Origin: Yimella lutea
GTDB taxonomy: Bacteria > Actinomycetota > Actinomycetes > Actinomycetales > Dermatophilaceae
Assembly (NCBI RefSeq): GCF_006715095.1
Contig: NZ_VFMO01000001.1
Coordinates: 310,001-374,000 of the forward strand
Length of the DNA stretch: 64,000 nt
Direction of reading: 5' to 3'
Notes under the pieces: model-generated
The model's database searches: none
What the model was told of the DNA's origin: nothing
Seen by the model: only the letters and a program-made list of their open reading frames with translations
Translations under genes and position numbers: made by a program
Shown: piece after piece, positions 54,436-61,946 of the stretch
Numbering within the stretch: position 1 is the first letter of the stretch
How the letters are laid out: each line of letters begins with the position of its first letter

Positions 54436-55023
54436 TCAACCCACCGAGAGGCCGAAGTCGGTGATGACGCCACCGAGGCCGCTCGAGTAGCCCTGGGCGA
54501 TGGCGCGGAACTTCCACTCGCCACCGTTGCGGTACAGCTCGCCGAAGATCAGCGCGGTCTCGGTCGAGGCGTCCTCGCCCAGGTCGAAGCGAACGCCCTT
54601 CTCGGCATTCGTGGGGTCGTCGGCGTCGAAGACGCGGATGTAGGCGTCAGCGACCTGACCGAAGTTCTGGCCGCGCTGGTCGGCCTGGTCGATCGAGGCG
54701 ATGAAGACGACCTTCTCGACGTCTGCGGACACACGGGTCAGGTCGACCTGGATCTGCTCGTCGTCGCCGTCGCCCTCACCGGTGCGGTTGTCACCCTGGT
54801 GGGTGACGGCGCCGTTGTCGGCCTGCAGGTTGTTGTAGAAGACGAAGTCGGCGTCGCTGCGGACCTTGCCGTCGGCGCCGCACAGCAGCGCGGACGCGTC
54901 GAGGTCGAAGGGGGCACCGTCGGTGGTGCGCGGGTTCCAGCCGAGACCGACGATCGCCGTGGTCATGCCGGGTGCGGCCTTGGCCAGCGAGATGTTGCCG
55001 CCCTTGCTGAGGCTGACTGCCAT
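54436..55023 (-). CDS. terD: TerD-family protein (canonical)
   Basis: The 195-residue protein starts [19 protein letters not shown] and has [43 protein letters not shown] (Ca2+ ligands) and a C-terminal [18 protein letters not shown]. It is closest to the standard TerD/TerE form. It is followed by a terminator and preceded by the NPLDL-repeat gene on the same strand. Confidence 0.95.
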   Translation of the reverse strand: MAVSLSKGGNISLAKAAPGMTTAIVGLGWNPRTTDGAPFDLDASALLCGADGKVRSDADFVFYNNLQADNGAVTHQGDNRTGEGDGDDEQIQVDLTRVSADVEKVVFIASIDQADQRGQNFGQVADAYIRVFDADDPTNAEKGVRFDLGEDASTETALIFGELYRNGGEWKFRAIAQGYSSGLGGVITDFGLSVG

Positions 55024-55083
55024 GTTTCTTCCCTTTCTGCTCAGGCGCGGGGCCTGATGGTCGTTCGAACGGTCCTGAAGTCT

Positions 55084-56208
55084 TCAGAACAGTGGCGTGA
55101 ACGGATCGCGCCAAGTCATCTGGTCGTATCCGTAGACGCCGGCCACCTGCTGCAACGTTCCGCTGAAGGGGTCGTGTTCCGCTCGGAGCACGATTCTTCC
55201 TTCCACGACGTAACCGGTGATCAGCGCCTTGGCCCCGAAGGTGGCCGAGCGGTCGAGAACGACCTCCAACCGCGACCCCCCGTAGGTCTGCACCACCAAG
55301 GTACCCCCGGGCATCGACCGGTCGGATGTCTGCGGCAGCCCGATGACGAAGAATCTCGCGGCGCGTTTGATCCCGCGCAGGTTGATCGTGACGCCCTGGG
55401 TGGTCGAGCGGAAGATCGGACTGTGCGGGTCGGGACCCTGCGGACGCATGCCCGGCAGCACGATCGACTCACGTTGGTCGACGGTCTCGAACAGGCAGCC
55501 CAGCAGCAACTGGTTCGGCTGCGCGGTCGCAACGGTGAACTCCAACGCGCCTGCGGACGACTGCATACGGGTGAGGTGGACGACGGGGTCCTCGACCGTC
55601 AGGATGCGTCGTTCTCCTTCGTCGAGGGTGGGCAGGCCGAGTTCGTGGTTGACCAACGGGGCGAACCTTCCGGTGGAAGCCTGCACCGGCGCCGATCCGG
55701 ACGGACCGGACAGGTCGAGCAGGTTGTTGCTCGTCGGGACGGGCGCGTTTCTGCTCGGCGGCTCGACCCTCTGCTCGACCCGCTGCTCGGATCCGCCGAG
55801 GTCCAGCGGGTTGGAGCGCGGCGCAGACGGCCGGCTCGGCGGGGTGGGATCCGATCCGCCGAGGTCGAGCGGATTGCCTCCCCCACCGCTCGATCCCTGG
55901 GAGCGACCCGGCGCAGGCGTCGGGTCGGAGCCACTCAGATCGAGCGGGTTCCTTCCGGCGGACGAGGCCTGTGGCTGAGGGGGCGACGGTGCGGGTGCGG
56001 GGGTTTCGGGGCGGGACAGGTCGAGCGGATTCGACTGCGCTGCAGGCCGATCGGCGACCGGTGACTGGGCTGGAGCGGCATCACGGCCCGGGCGCGCCGC
56101 GCGTCCGGTCAGGAAGTCGGCGACCGGTGAGGCGCTCGAACCGTTCGATGCCGGTCGCGACGCCGCCTGCGGTTGCTCGCGGCGACGAAGGAAACCGAAG
56201 TCGCTCAT
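55084..56208 (-). CDS. TerD-linked protein with repeated NPLDL motifs
   Basis: The 374-residue protein starts MSDFGFLRRREQ at ATG 56208, overlapping the upstream terD stop (ATGA). Residues about 30-165 are Pro/Ser/Gly-rich and hold four NPLDL(S/G) motifs and one NLLDL. The C-terminal 200 residues look folded (VVHLTRMQSSAGALEFTVA, LLLGCLFETVDQRESIVLPG, ARFFVIGLP) but match no family I can name with confidence. Translational coupling to a TerD protein suggests a scaffold or partner role. The motifs could be docking sites. Confidence 0.7.
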   Translation of the reverse strand: MSDFGFLRRREQPQAASRPASNGSSASPVADFLTGRAARPGRDAAPAQSPVADRPAAQSNPLDLSRPETPAPAPSPPQPQASSAGRNPLDLSGSDPTPAPGRSQGSSGGGGNPLDLGGSDPTPPSRPSAPRSNPLDLGGSEQRVEQRVEPPSRNAPVPTSNNLLDLSGPSGSAPVQASTGRFAPLVNHELGLPTLDEGERRILTVEDPVVHLTRMQSSAGALEFTVATAQPNQLLLGCLFETVDQRESIVLPGMRPQGPDPHSPIFRSTTQGVTINLRGIKRAARFFVIGLPQTSDRSMPGGTLVVQTYGGSRLEVVLDRSATFGAKALITGYVVEGRIVLRAEHDPFSGTLQQVAGVYGYDQMTWRDPFTPLF

Positions 56209-56777
56209 AGGTTGACCCCGAAGTCGCGCGCGACTCCCTTGAGCCCGTCGGAGTAGCCGGCGCCGAGCACCCGCAGTTTCCATTCGCCCGAGTGGCGGTA
56301 GAGCTCGATGAGCGACAGCGCGGTCTCGCCGCGCAGGCCGGGGACCAAATCGTCCGTGGTCACCACGGATGCTCCGCCGTCGAGGTTGAGCACTCGGACG
56401 ACCAGGCGCCGCAACTGTCCGAGCGTCCGGCGTCCGCCGCCGCCCTCGTTGACGTAGAGAACAAAGACGATGCGCTGCACCTCGTCCGGCACGCCGCTGA
56501 GATCGACCTCGACCTGCTCGTCGTCGTCACCCATCGTGTCGGCGACGTGTCCAGTGGACAGATCGGCCGAGACCATCTGGTTGAAGTGGACGACGTGCTC
56601 CTGGCTGAGTGCCTTGCGGTCGCTGCCGCAGAGCACGGTGAGCAGGGTGAGGCTGTCGTGCAGGAAACGCTCGGCTCCGGCGTCCCAGTCGACGCCGACG
56701 ACCAGGCCCTTCAGGCCGGGCACTTCACGGGTGAGGGCGACATTGGCCCCCTTCGCCATCGGACTCACGCTCGCCAC
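56205..56777 (-). CDS. TerD-family protein, third copy
   Basis: The protein has up to 190 residues from the GTG at 56777; the in-frame ATG at 56759 (MAKGANVALTREVPG) may be the true start, since it aligns with the usual TerD beginning. It has VGVDWDAG, TVLCGSDRKAL, MGDDDEQVEVDL and GEWKLRVLGAGYSDGLKGVA. The Ca2+-site stretch is less complete than in the other copies. It is coupled to the NPLDL-repeat gene. Confidence 0.88.
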   Translation of the reverse strand: MASVSPMAKGANVALTREVPGLKGLVVGVDWDAGAERFLHDSLTLLTVLCGSDRKALSQEHVVHFNQMVSADLSTGHVADTMGDDDEQVEVDLSGVPDEVQRIVFVLYVNEGGGGRRTLGQLRRLVVRVLNLDGGASVVTTDDLVPGLRGETALSLIELYRHSGEWKLRVLGAGYSDGLKGVARDFGVNL

Positions 56778-56836
56778 CCTAATCGGGAGACGCTGACGAT
56801 GGGTCGTCGGTGGCCTGCGCGGGTGGTTGGGAAAGC

Positions 56837-56870
56837 GACGGACGCGCCACCTACCGGTGACGCGTCCGTC
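56837..56870 (-). terminator. Hairpin terminator after the BCCT gene
   Basis: A 10-bp stem (GACGGACGCG and its complement), extended by a CACC/GGTG pairing, lies 13 nt past the transporter stop. Confidence 0.75.
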
Positions 56871-56882
56871 GTGGTGAGTCGC

Positions 56883-58580
56883 TCAGCGACGGCCGTCGTC
56901 GCTTCCCCGCTTGAGGTTGTGCCGGATGGCATCGATCTCGCTGCGGATCTCGTCGCGGATCGATTTCTCGAACCGGCGACGGCGACCGTGCACGAGTTCG
57001 GCGTGCTTGCCGACAAGTTCCTTGCCGGTCGAGATCGCCATCAGGATCAGCACGATGCTGAACGGCAACGCGACCAGGATCGCCATCGTCTGCAGTGCGG
57101 CGAGGCCCTCGCCTCCCGCTCCACCGGTGAGGATCAGGGCTGCGGCGATGCCGCCCTCGAGCGAGGCCCACATCACCCGGCTCCACACCGGCGGGTTCGG
57201 GTTGCCGCCCGAGGCGATCATGTCGACCACGAACGAACCGGAGTCGGAGCTGGTCACGAAGAAGACCACCACGAGGACGATCGCGATGACGCTGAGCAGC
57301 GTCGAAGCGGGCAGTCCGTCGAGCAACTGGAACATGGCCAGGTCGGTCGAGACCTTGCCGTCCTTGATCAGACCCTTATCGCCGAAGATCTCGCGGTGCA
57401 GACCGGAGCCGCCGAAGATCGCGAACCACAGGCACCCGAGCAGGGTCGGGACGAGCAGGACGCCGGCTACGAACTCGCGCACCGTGCGTCCGCGCGAGAT
57501 GCGGGCGATGAACACGCCCACGAACGGTGACCAGCTGATCCACCAACCCCAGTAGAACGTCGTCCAACCGGACAGCCAGTCCTTGCCGGCGTCGCCCTCG
57601 AAGGCGAGCGTGCGGAAGCTGAGTGAGAGGAAGTTCTGCAGGTAGGAGCCCAGCTGCTCCACGAAGTCAGCCATCAGGAACATCGAGGGTCCGAGCACCA
57701 GGACGATGAGCATCAGCAGTCCCGCGACGCCCATGTTGAGGTTCGACAGGAATTTGATGCCCTTGTCGACGCCGGTGACCACCGAGATCGTCGCGACGGC
57801 GGTGATGCCGATGATGAGCGCGACCAGCAGCCAGGTGCTGACCGTGCCGGAGTCGTCGGTCTCAGCGACGCCGAGGTGTCCCAGGCCGGCGCCGACCTGC
57901 GAGACGCCGAACCCGAGCGAGGTGGCGACGCCGAACAGGGTGCCGACGACGGCGAGGACGTCGATGACGTCACCCAGCCAGCCCTTCACCCGGTCACCGA
58001 GCAGCGGTTCGAGCGCCCAACGGATGGAGATGCTGCGTCCCTTGCGGTGCACCGCGTAGGCGACGGACAGACCGACCACCACGTAGATGGCCCAGGCGTG
58101 CAGGCCCCAGTGCAGGAAGGTGGTGTCCATCGCGGCGCGCGCCCTGGCGGGCTCGGAGGTGCCGGTGCCGGGCGGCGGTGACGAGAAGTGGTTGAGCGGT
58201 TCGGCGACGCCCCAGAAGACCAGGCCGATGCCCATGCCGGCGGCGAACAGCATTGCGAACCATGACGGCAGCGAGAACTCCGGATCGTCCTCGGGCTTAC
58301 CCAGGACGATGTTGCCCATCGGCGAGAACACCAGCCAGAGTGCCCAGAACACGAACCCGGTCACGGTGATGACGTAGAACCAACCGAGATCGCGGACGAC
58401 CGTGTCGTTCGCCTTGGTCAGCACGTCGTTCATCTGGCTCGGCATGATGAGCGCGGCAGCTACGAACAACAGCAGAATGATCGCGGCCGGCCAGAAGACC
58501 CGTGGCGCCTCCACCAAGCGCTTCTTGCCGTCCCCCGGCGGACTGTCGGTGGTGGTCGATGGCGGTGTCGATGAACTCAT
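56883..58580 (-). CDS. BCCT-family betaine/choline/carnitine transporter
   Basis: The 565-residue, 12-helix carrier starts at ATG 58580 with GAGGAG upstream. BCCT hallmarks are GMGIGLVFWGVAEPLNHF, FLHWGLHAWAIYVVVGL and GWWISWSPFVGVFIARISRGRTVREF. A long charged C-terminal tail (RRRRFEKSIRDEIRSEIDA) resembles the osmosensing tail of BetP. It takes up compatible solutes with Na+ or H+. It is monocistronic inside the Ter region. Confidence 0.94.
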   Translation of the reverse strand: MSSSTPPSTTTDSPPGDGKKRLVEAPRVFWPAAIILLLFVAAALIMPSQMNDVLTKANDTVVRDLGWFYVITVTGFVFWALWLVFSPMGNIVLGKPEDDPEFSLPSWFAMLFAAGMGIGLVFWGVAEPLNHFSSPPPGTGTSEPARARAAMDTTFLHWGLHAWAIYVVVGLSVAYAVHRKGRSISIRWALEPLLGDRVKGWLGDVIDVLAVVGTLFGVATSLGFGVSQVGAGLGHLGVAETDDSGTVSTWLLVALIIGITAVATISVVTGVDKGIKFLSNLNMGVAGLLMLIVLVLGPSMFLMADFVEQLGSYLQNFLSLSFRTLAFEGDAGKDWLSGWTTFYWGWWISWSPFVGVFIARISRGRTVREFVAGVLLVPTLLGCLWFAIFGGSGLHREIFGDKGLIKDGKVSTDLAMFQLLDGLPASTLLSVIAIVLVVVFFVTSSDSGSFVVDMIASGGNPNPPVWSRVMWASLEGGIAAALILTGGAGGEGLAALQTMAILVALPFSIVLILMAISTGKELVGKHAELVHGRRRRFEKSIRDEIRSEIDAIRHNLKRGSDDGRR

Positions 58581-58741
58581 GAATCGGTCTCCTCGTCGGC
58601 GGCAGCACAAAATGCCCCCGTCGTCCGTCGTTGCAGTTGTCGTGCCTGAAGCATCTATTCAAGGCAGACATGGGTGCCCGCTCGCAAGTCCACGTGACTC
58701 GTTTGCGCAACGAACAAGCGCCGAGGCGACACCATGGGTGC

Positions 58742-59089
58742 ATGGAACTCGAGGAGACGTTGGCCCAGCTACGAGCCGCACTGAACGAGGCGATGCACGA
58801 CCGCGATCAGCCCGCCGTGATGGCGTTACGGACCGCCATCTCCGCGCTGCAGAACGCCGCAGCGGTGCCTGCGGACGGTCGCGGTGGGTCGATCGAGGAA
58901 TCACCGAGCGGGGCCGGCGCCACCGACGTCCCACGGCACGAGCTCACTCCGCACGAAGTGCAGTTCATCATCGAGACCGAGGTCGATCTACGCGAAGCAG
59001 AGGCCGCATCGTGCGAGCGCCTCGGACAGCATGAGCGGGCCGAACGACTGAGGGCCGAGGCGGACGCCCTCGCGCCCTGGACCACCTGA
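58742..59089 (+). CDS. YqeY-like small protein
   Basis: The 115-residue helical protein starts at ATG 58742 (MELEETLAQLRAALNEAMHDRDQ). The opening and ALRTAISALQNAAAVP resemble the first half of GatB/YqeY-domain proteins, and the C-terminal half is Glu/Arg/Ala-rich. Its function is unknown; YqeY proteins relate to the tRNA-binding tail of amidotransferases. It is followed by a hairpin shared with the opposite gene. Confidence 0.65.
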   Translation: MELEETLAQLRAALNEAMHDRDQPAVMALRTAISALQNAAAVPADGRGGSIEESPSGAGATDVPRHELTPHEVQFIIETEVDLREAEAASCERLGQHERAERLRAEADALAPWTT

Positions 59090-59092
59090 CCC

Positions 59093-59144
59093 CCGAAAGT
59101 CCGCAGGATCGGCGAGCTGACCCGCGCGTCCTGCGGACTTTCGG
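59093..59144. terminator. Bidirectional terminator (AAAGTCCGCAGGA repeat family)
   Basis: A 16-bp perfect stem (CCGAAAGTCCGCAGGA and its complement) surrounds a 20-nt loop containing GCGAGCTGACC. It lies between convergent genes. Another copy is at 61307-61361. Confidence 0.8.
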
Positions 59145-59147
59145 TGC

Positions 59148-59312
59148 TCAGCCCAGCATGCGCTTGAGGAAACCCGGCTTGTTCCTCGACGCATCGGCGT
59201 GCCCGGCGCACCACTGGCCCGCCGGTACTGCGCGCTTGACCTGGTCGACGTGCTGACCGCACCCCGCCCAGGTCGTCCTGCCGCACTGCTTGCACTTCAC
59301 CGGACGACACAT
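59148..59312 (-). CDS. Small zinc-ribbon-like protein
   Basis: The 54-residue protein starts MCRPVKCKQCGRTTWAGCG at ATG 59312 with AAGGAG upstream and ends in a basic RNKPGFLKRMLG. Five Cys and nearby His (CKQC, CGQH, CAGH) look like a zinc-binding fold. Nearly identical short proteins are common in actinobacteria, with no known role. It diverges from the CoA-disulfide-reductase-like gene over a CsoR-type operator and may share its control. Confidence 0.8.
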   Translation of the reverse strand: MCRPVKCKQCGRTTWAGCGQHVDQVKRAVPAGQWCAGHADASRNKPGFLKRMLG

Positions 59313-59349
59313 GTCGCTCTCCTTCTCTTGATCTCGGCTGGAATAATTT

Positions 59350-59365
59350 ATACCCCCCGGGGTAT
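59350..59365. promoter_or_regulatory. CsoR/CstR-type operator 1
   Basis: ATACCCCCCGGGGTAT, a near-perfect palindrome (7 of 8 pairs) with a G/C centre and A/T ends, is the CsoR-family operator form. It lies 10 nt upstream of the oxidoreductase ATG and 37 nt from the divergent zinc-ribbon gene. Confidence 0.75.
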
Positions 59366-59375
59366 TGTTCTGTCC

Positions 59376-60995
59376 ATGAAGATCATCATCGTCGGAGGTG
59401 TGGCCGGTGGCATGAGCACGGCCACGAGGTTGCGGCGGCTCGATGAGCGAGCCGAGATTCTGGTCGTCGAACGCAGCGGGCACGTGTCCTTCGCCAACTG
59501 CGGTCTGCCCTACCACGTGGGTGGCGTCATCGAGGATCGCTCGGCGCTGCTGTTGCAGACGCCGCAGTCATTGGCGGCACGGTTCGGCATCGAGGTACGG
59601 GTGGCGACCGAGGTCACCGGCATCGACAAGGAATCCCGCACGGTCGAACTGAAGAACCTTGCGAATGGGTCCGTCGCAACGCACACGTACGACTTCCTGG
59701 TGCTGTCACCGGGCGCTCGCCCGGTGCGTCCGCCGATCCCGGGCATCGAACGTGCGCTGTCGCTGCGCGACATCGAGGACACCGATGCGATGGTGGACGC
59801 GGTCGCGGGAGCTCGCACCGCGGTCGTGATCGGGGGCGGGTTCATCGGGCTGGAGGTCGCAGAGAACCTGCACCACAAGGGAATTGCCACCACGATCGTC
59901 GAGGCTGCTGATCAGGTGATGGCGCCGCTGGACCCCGAGATGGTCGCTCCGGTGCACACCGCGTTGCGTGAGGCCGGGATCGACCTGCGACTGGGCTCAG
60001 GCGTCTCCTCGATCGGTGCGGACAATGTCGTGCTGGCCGACGGCTCGACCGTCCCGGCCGACGTGGTCGTCGCGGCCATCGGGGTGAAGCCGGACGTCAC
60101 TCTGGCCAAGGCGGCCGGACTGATCATCGGTGAGCGCGGCGGCATCCAGGTCGACGATTCGCACCTCACCAGCGACCCGCACATCTACGCGGTGGGTGAC
60201 GCGGTGGAGAAGAAGGACGCGCTCGACGGCTCCGCCACCCTCGTCCCGCTCGCCAACACCGCCAATCTTCAGGGACGGCGCGTCGCCGACCACATCGCCG
60301 GCCAACGAGGAACCGGTCGCCCTGTGCTCGGCACCGCGATCGTCGGACTGCTCGGCCTGCAGATCGCGACCACCGGCTGGAACGGCAAGCGCCTGCGCGC
60401 TGCCGGACGCAGCTTCCGCGCGATTCACACCCACCCGATGTCGCACGCGGGTTACTACCCCGGGGCGCAGCAGATGGCGCTGAAGCTTCTGGTGGACGGC
60501 GAAACCGGGGAGATCCTCGGCGCCCAGGGCGTCGGTCGAGAAGGCGTCGATCGGCGGATCGATGTCATCGCCACCGCAATGGCCGGCGGGTTGAAGGCGG
60601 CCCAGCTCGCCGATCTCGAGTTGGCCTACGCGCCGGCCTTCTCCTCCGCGAAGGACCCGGTCAACATGCTCGGTTACATCGCCGACAACCTCGCCGAGTC
60701 CACCACCGACACCATCCAGTGGCACGAACTCGACGCAGCACTGGCCGCCGGCGCCCACCTGATCGATGTCCGCACGCCGGAGGAGTTCCAGCGCGGCGCG
60801 ATTCCTGGCGCGATCAACGTCCCGGTCGACGAGTTGCGTTCTCGACAGAGCGAATTGCCGGACGGCGACCTCATCGTGCACTGCGCTGTCGGCCAGCGAG
60901 GACACACCGCCGCGCGGCTGCTGACCCAACTCGGGCGTGAGGTCCGCAATCTCGACGGCGGCTATCGCACCTGGGTCGCGGGCACCGGCCGGTGA
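59376..60995 (+). CDS. CoA-disulfide reductase-like flavoprotein with rhodanese domain
   Basis: The 539-residue protein starts MKIIIVGGVAGGMSTATRL (FAD fold). It has SFANCGLPYHVGG with the single redox Cys of the CoADR family, AVVIGGGFIGLEVAENLH (NAD(P)H site) and IYAVGDAVE. Its C-terminal rhodanese domain begins HLIDVRTPEEFQRGAIPGA and has the active-site Cys in VHCAVGQRGHTAA. Such CoADR-Rhod fusions reduce CoA persulfides, polysulfides or disulfides. An operator lies before it and the repressor gene after it. Confidence 0.9.
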   Translation: MKIIIVGGVAGGMSTATRLRRLDERAEILVVERSGHVSFANCGLPYHVGGVIEDRSALLLQTPQSLAARFGIEVRVATEVTGIDKESRTVELKNLANGSVATHTYDFLVLSPGARPVRPPIPGIERALSLRDIEDTDAMVDAVAGARTAVVIGGGFIGLEVAENLHHKGIATTIVEAADQVMAPLDPEMVAPVHTALREAGIDLRLGSGVSSIGADNVVLADGSTVPADVVVAAIGVKPDVTLAKAAGLIIGERGGIQVDDSHLTSDPHIYAVGDAVEKKDALDGSATLVPLANTANLQGRRVADHIAGQRGTGRPVLGTAIVGLLGLQIATTGWNGKRLRAAGRSFRAIHTHPMSHAGYYPGAQQMALKLLVDGETGEILGAQGVGREGVDRRIDVIATAMAGGLKAAQLADLELAYAPAFSSAKDPVNMLGYIADNLAESTTDTIQWHELDAALAAGAHLIDVRTPEEFQRGAIPGAINVPVDELRSRQSELPDGDLIVHCAVGQRGHTAARLLTQLGREVRNLDGGYRTWVAGTGR

Positions 60996-60996
60996 T

Positions 60997-61012
60997 ATAC
61001 ACCCAGGGGTAC
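60997..61012. promoter_or_regulatory. CsoR/CstR-type operator 2
   Basis: ATACACCCAGGGGTAC resembles operator 1 and lies 27 nt upstream of the repressor ATG, straddling the end of the oxidoreductase gene. It fits autoregulation. Confidence 0.6.
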
Positions 61013-61038
61013 CCGTCCGGGATGCGAAGGAGCAGGTG

Positions 61039-61302
61039 ATGGTGCAGTTGGATCCACAAGAGATGGAGGCCGTCGTCCGGCGGCTGAAGCGCGCCCAAGG
61101 GCAGATCGGCGGGATCGTGAAGATGATCGAGGAGGGCCGCGACTGTCAGGACATCGTCAACCAACTGGCGGCTGTGTCGAAGGCGGTCGACCGAGCCGGA
61201 TTCGCCACCATCGCGGTCGGACTGCGCAAGTGCATGGCCGAGCCCGACAACGGCGAACTCGACGTCGCGACGATGGAGAAGATGTTCCTGTCCCTCGCCT
61301 GA
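61039..61302 (+). CDS. cstR: CsoR-family repressor, CstR-like (persulfide-sensing type inferred)
   Basis: The 87-residue all-helical repressor (DUF156) starts at ATG 61039 with AAGGAG upstream. Cys36 (GRDCQDIV) and Cys65 (LRKCM) sit exactly at the CsoR positions. Residue 61, the copper-ligand His of CsoR, is Gly (VGLRKC). Loss of that His with both Cys kept is the pattern of CstR, which senses persulfides and controls sulfur-detoxifying rhodanese enzymes. The neighbouring CoADR-Rhod gene agrees. Copper sensing is unlikely. Confidence 0.85.
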   Translation: MVQLDPQEMEAVVRRLKRAQGQIGGIVKMIEEGRDCQDIVNQLAAVSKAVDRAGFATIAVGLRKCMAEPDNGELDVATMEKMFLSLA

Positions 61303-61306
61303 CCAG

Positions 61307-61361
61307 CCCGAGTGTCCGCGGGATGCGCGAGCTGACCCCGCGCGTCCTGCGGACTTTCGGG
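61307..61361. terminator. Bidirectional terminator (second copy of the AAAGTCCGCAGGA family)
   Basis: A hairpin with arms starting CCCGAGTGTCCGCGGGA and ending TCCTGCGGACTTTCGGG surrounds a GCGAGCTGACC-containing loop, as at 59093-59144. It lies between the convergent repressor and the TelA-partner gene. Confidence 0.75.
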
Positions 61362-61946
61362 TCAGAGGTCGAGGTCGGACTGACCGAACTTGGACTCCAG
61401 GAAGCGCCCGTGCACCTGCAACGCCTGCACATCGCGCATCCGACTCGCCTCGGCCAACTCACCCACGGAGCGGCGCAGCGCGGTGAGTTGCTCGACCAAC
61501 TGATCGTCGGCGGCGGCCATCTCCGGCGAACCCGGGGCCGCCGCGCGTGACGCGCCGACGTACGTCCGGATGGTGCTGGGCAGGTAGTCGGTCAGCACGC
61601 CGAAGATCGCGACCCGCACCGAGATGTCGAGCATGTTCGCTTCGGGCGAGGTGAGCACGGTACGGACGGTGTCGGTGACCGAGCGCGCGAGCACGACGCC
61701 GAGCCCGGGCAGGTGCGCAGCGCTCTGGTTGATCTCGAGCACCAGCGATTGGTTGTGCCGCAGCAATGAGGGGACGTCGTCCCCTTCCGGCTTGGGCGGC
61801 GGCGTGGCCGCGGTGGTGTCGACCGCCCGGCCACCTCGCTGGGACTGCGCCCGCGCGCGGTCCGACATCACCGAACCGCGGGCGGCCTGACCGCCTTGAG
61901 CCTGACCGTTCTGGCCGGGCTCGAACAGTCGTGACAGGAGCCCCAC
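61362..61946 (-). CDS. TelA-partner protein of unknown function
   Basis: The 194-residue protein starts at a GTG directly next to the telA stop (no gap), so it is coupled. The N-terminus is Gln/Gly/Ala-rich and disordered. The rest is helical (LLRHNQSLVLEINQSAAHLPG, LTALRRSVGELAEASRMRD) and ends SKFGQSDLDL, a tail like the SDLDL at the start of the neighbouring TelA. It probably acts with TelA. XpaC-like proteins often fill this place, but I see no clear match. Confidence 0.65.
   Translation of the reverse strand: MGLLSRLFEPGQNGQAQGGQAARGSVMSDRARAQSQRGGRAVDTTAATPPPKPEGDDVPSLLRHNQSLVLEINQSAAHLPGLGVVLARSVTDTVRTVLTSPEANMLDISVRVAIFGVLTDYLPSTIRTYVGASRAAAPGSPEMAAADDQLVEQLTALRRSVGELAEASRMRDVQALQVHGRFLESKFGQSDLDL

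Noticed and set aside
61039..61302. A copper-responsive CsoR
   Set aside because: The His ligand at position 61 is Gly, and no copper transporter or chaperone gene is nearby.
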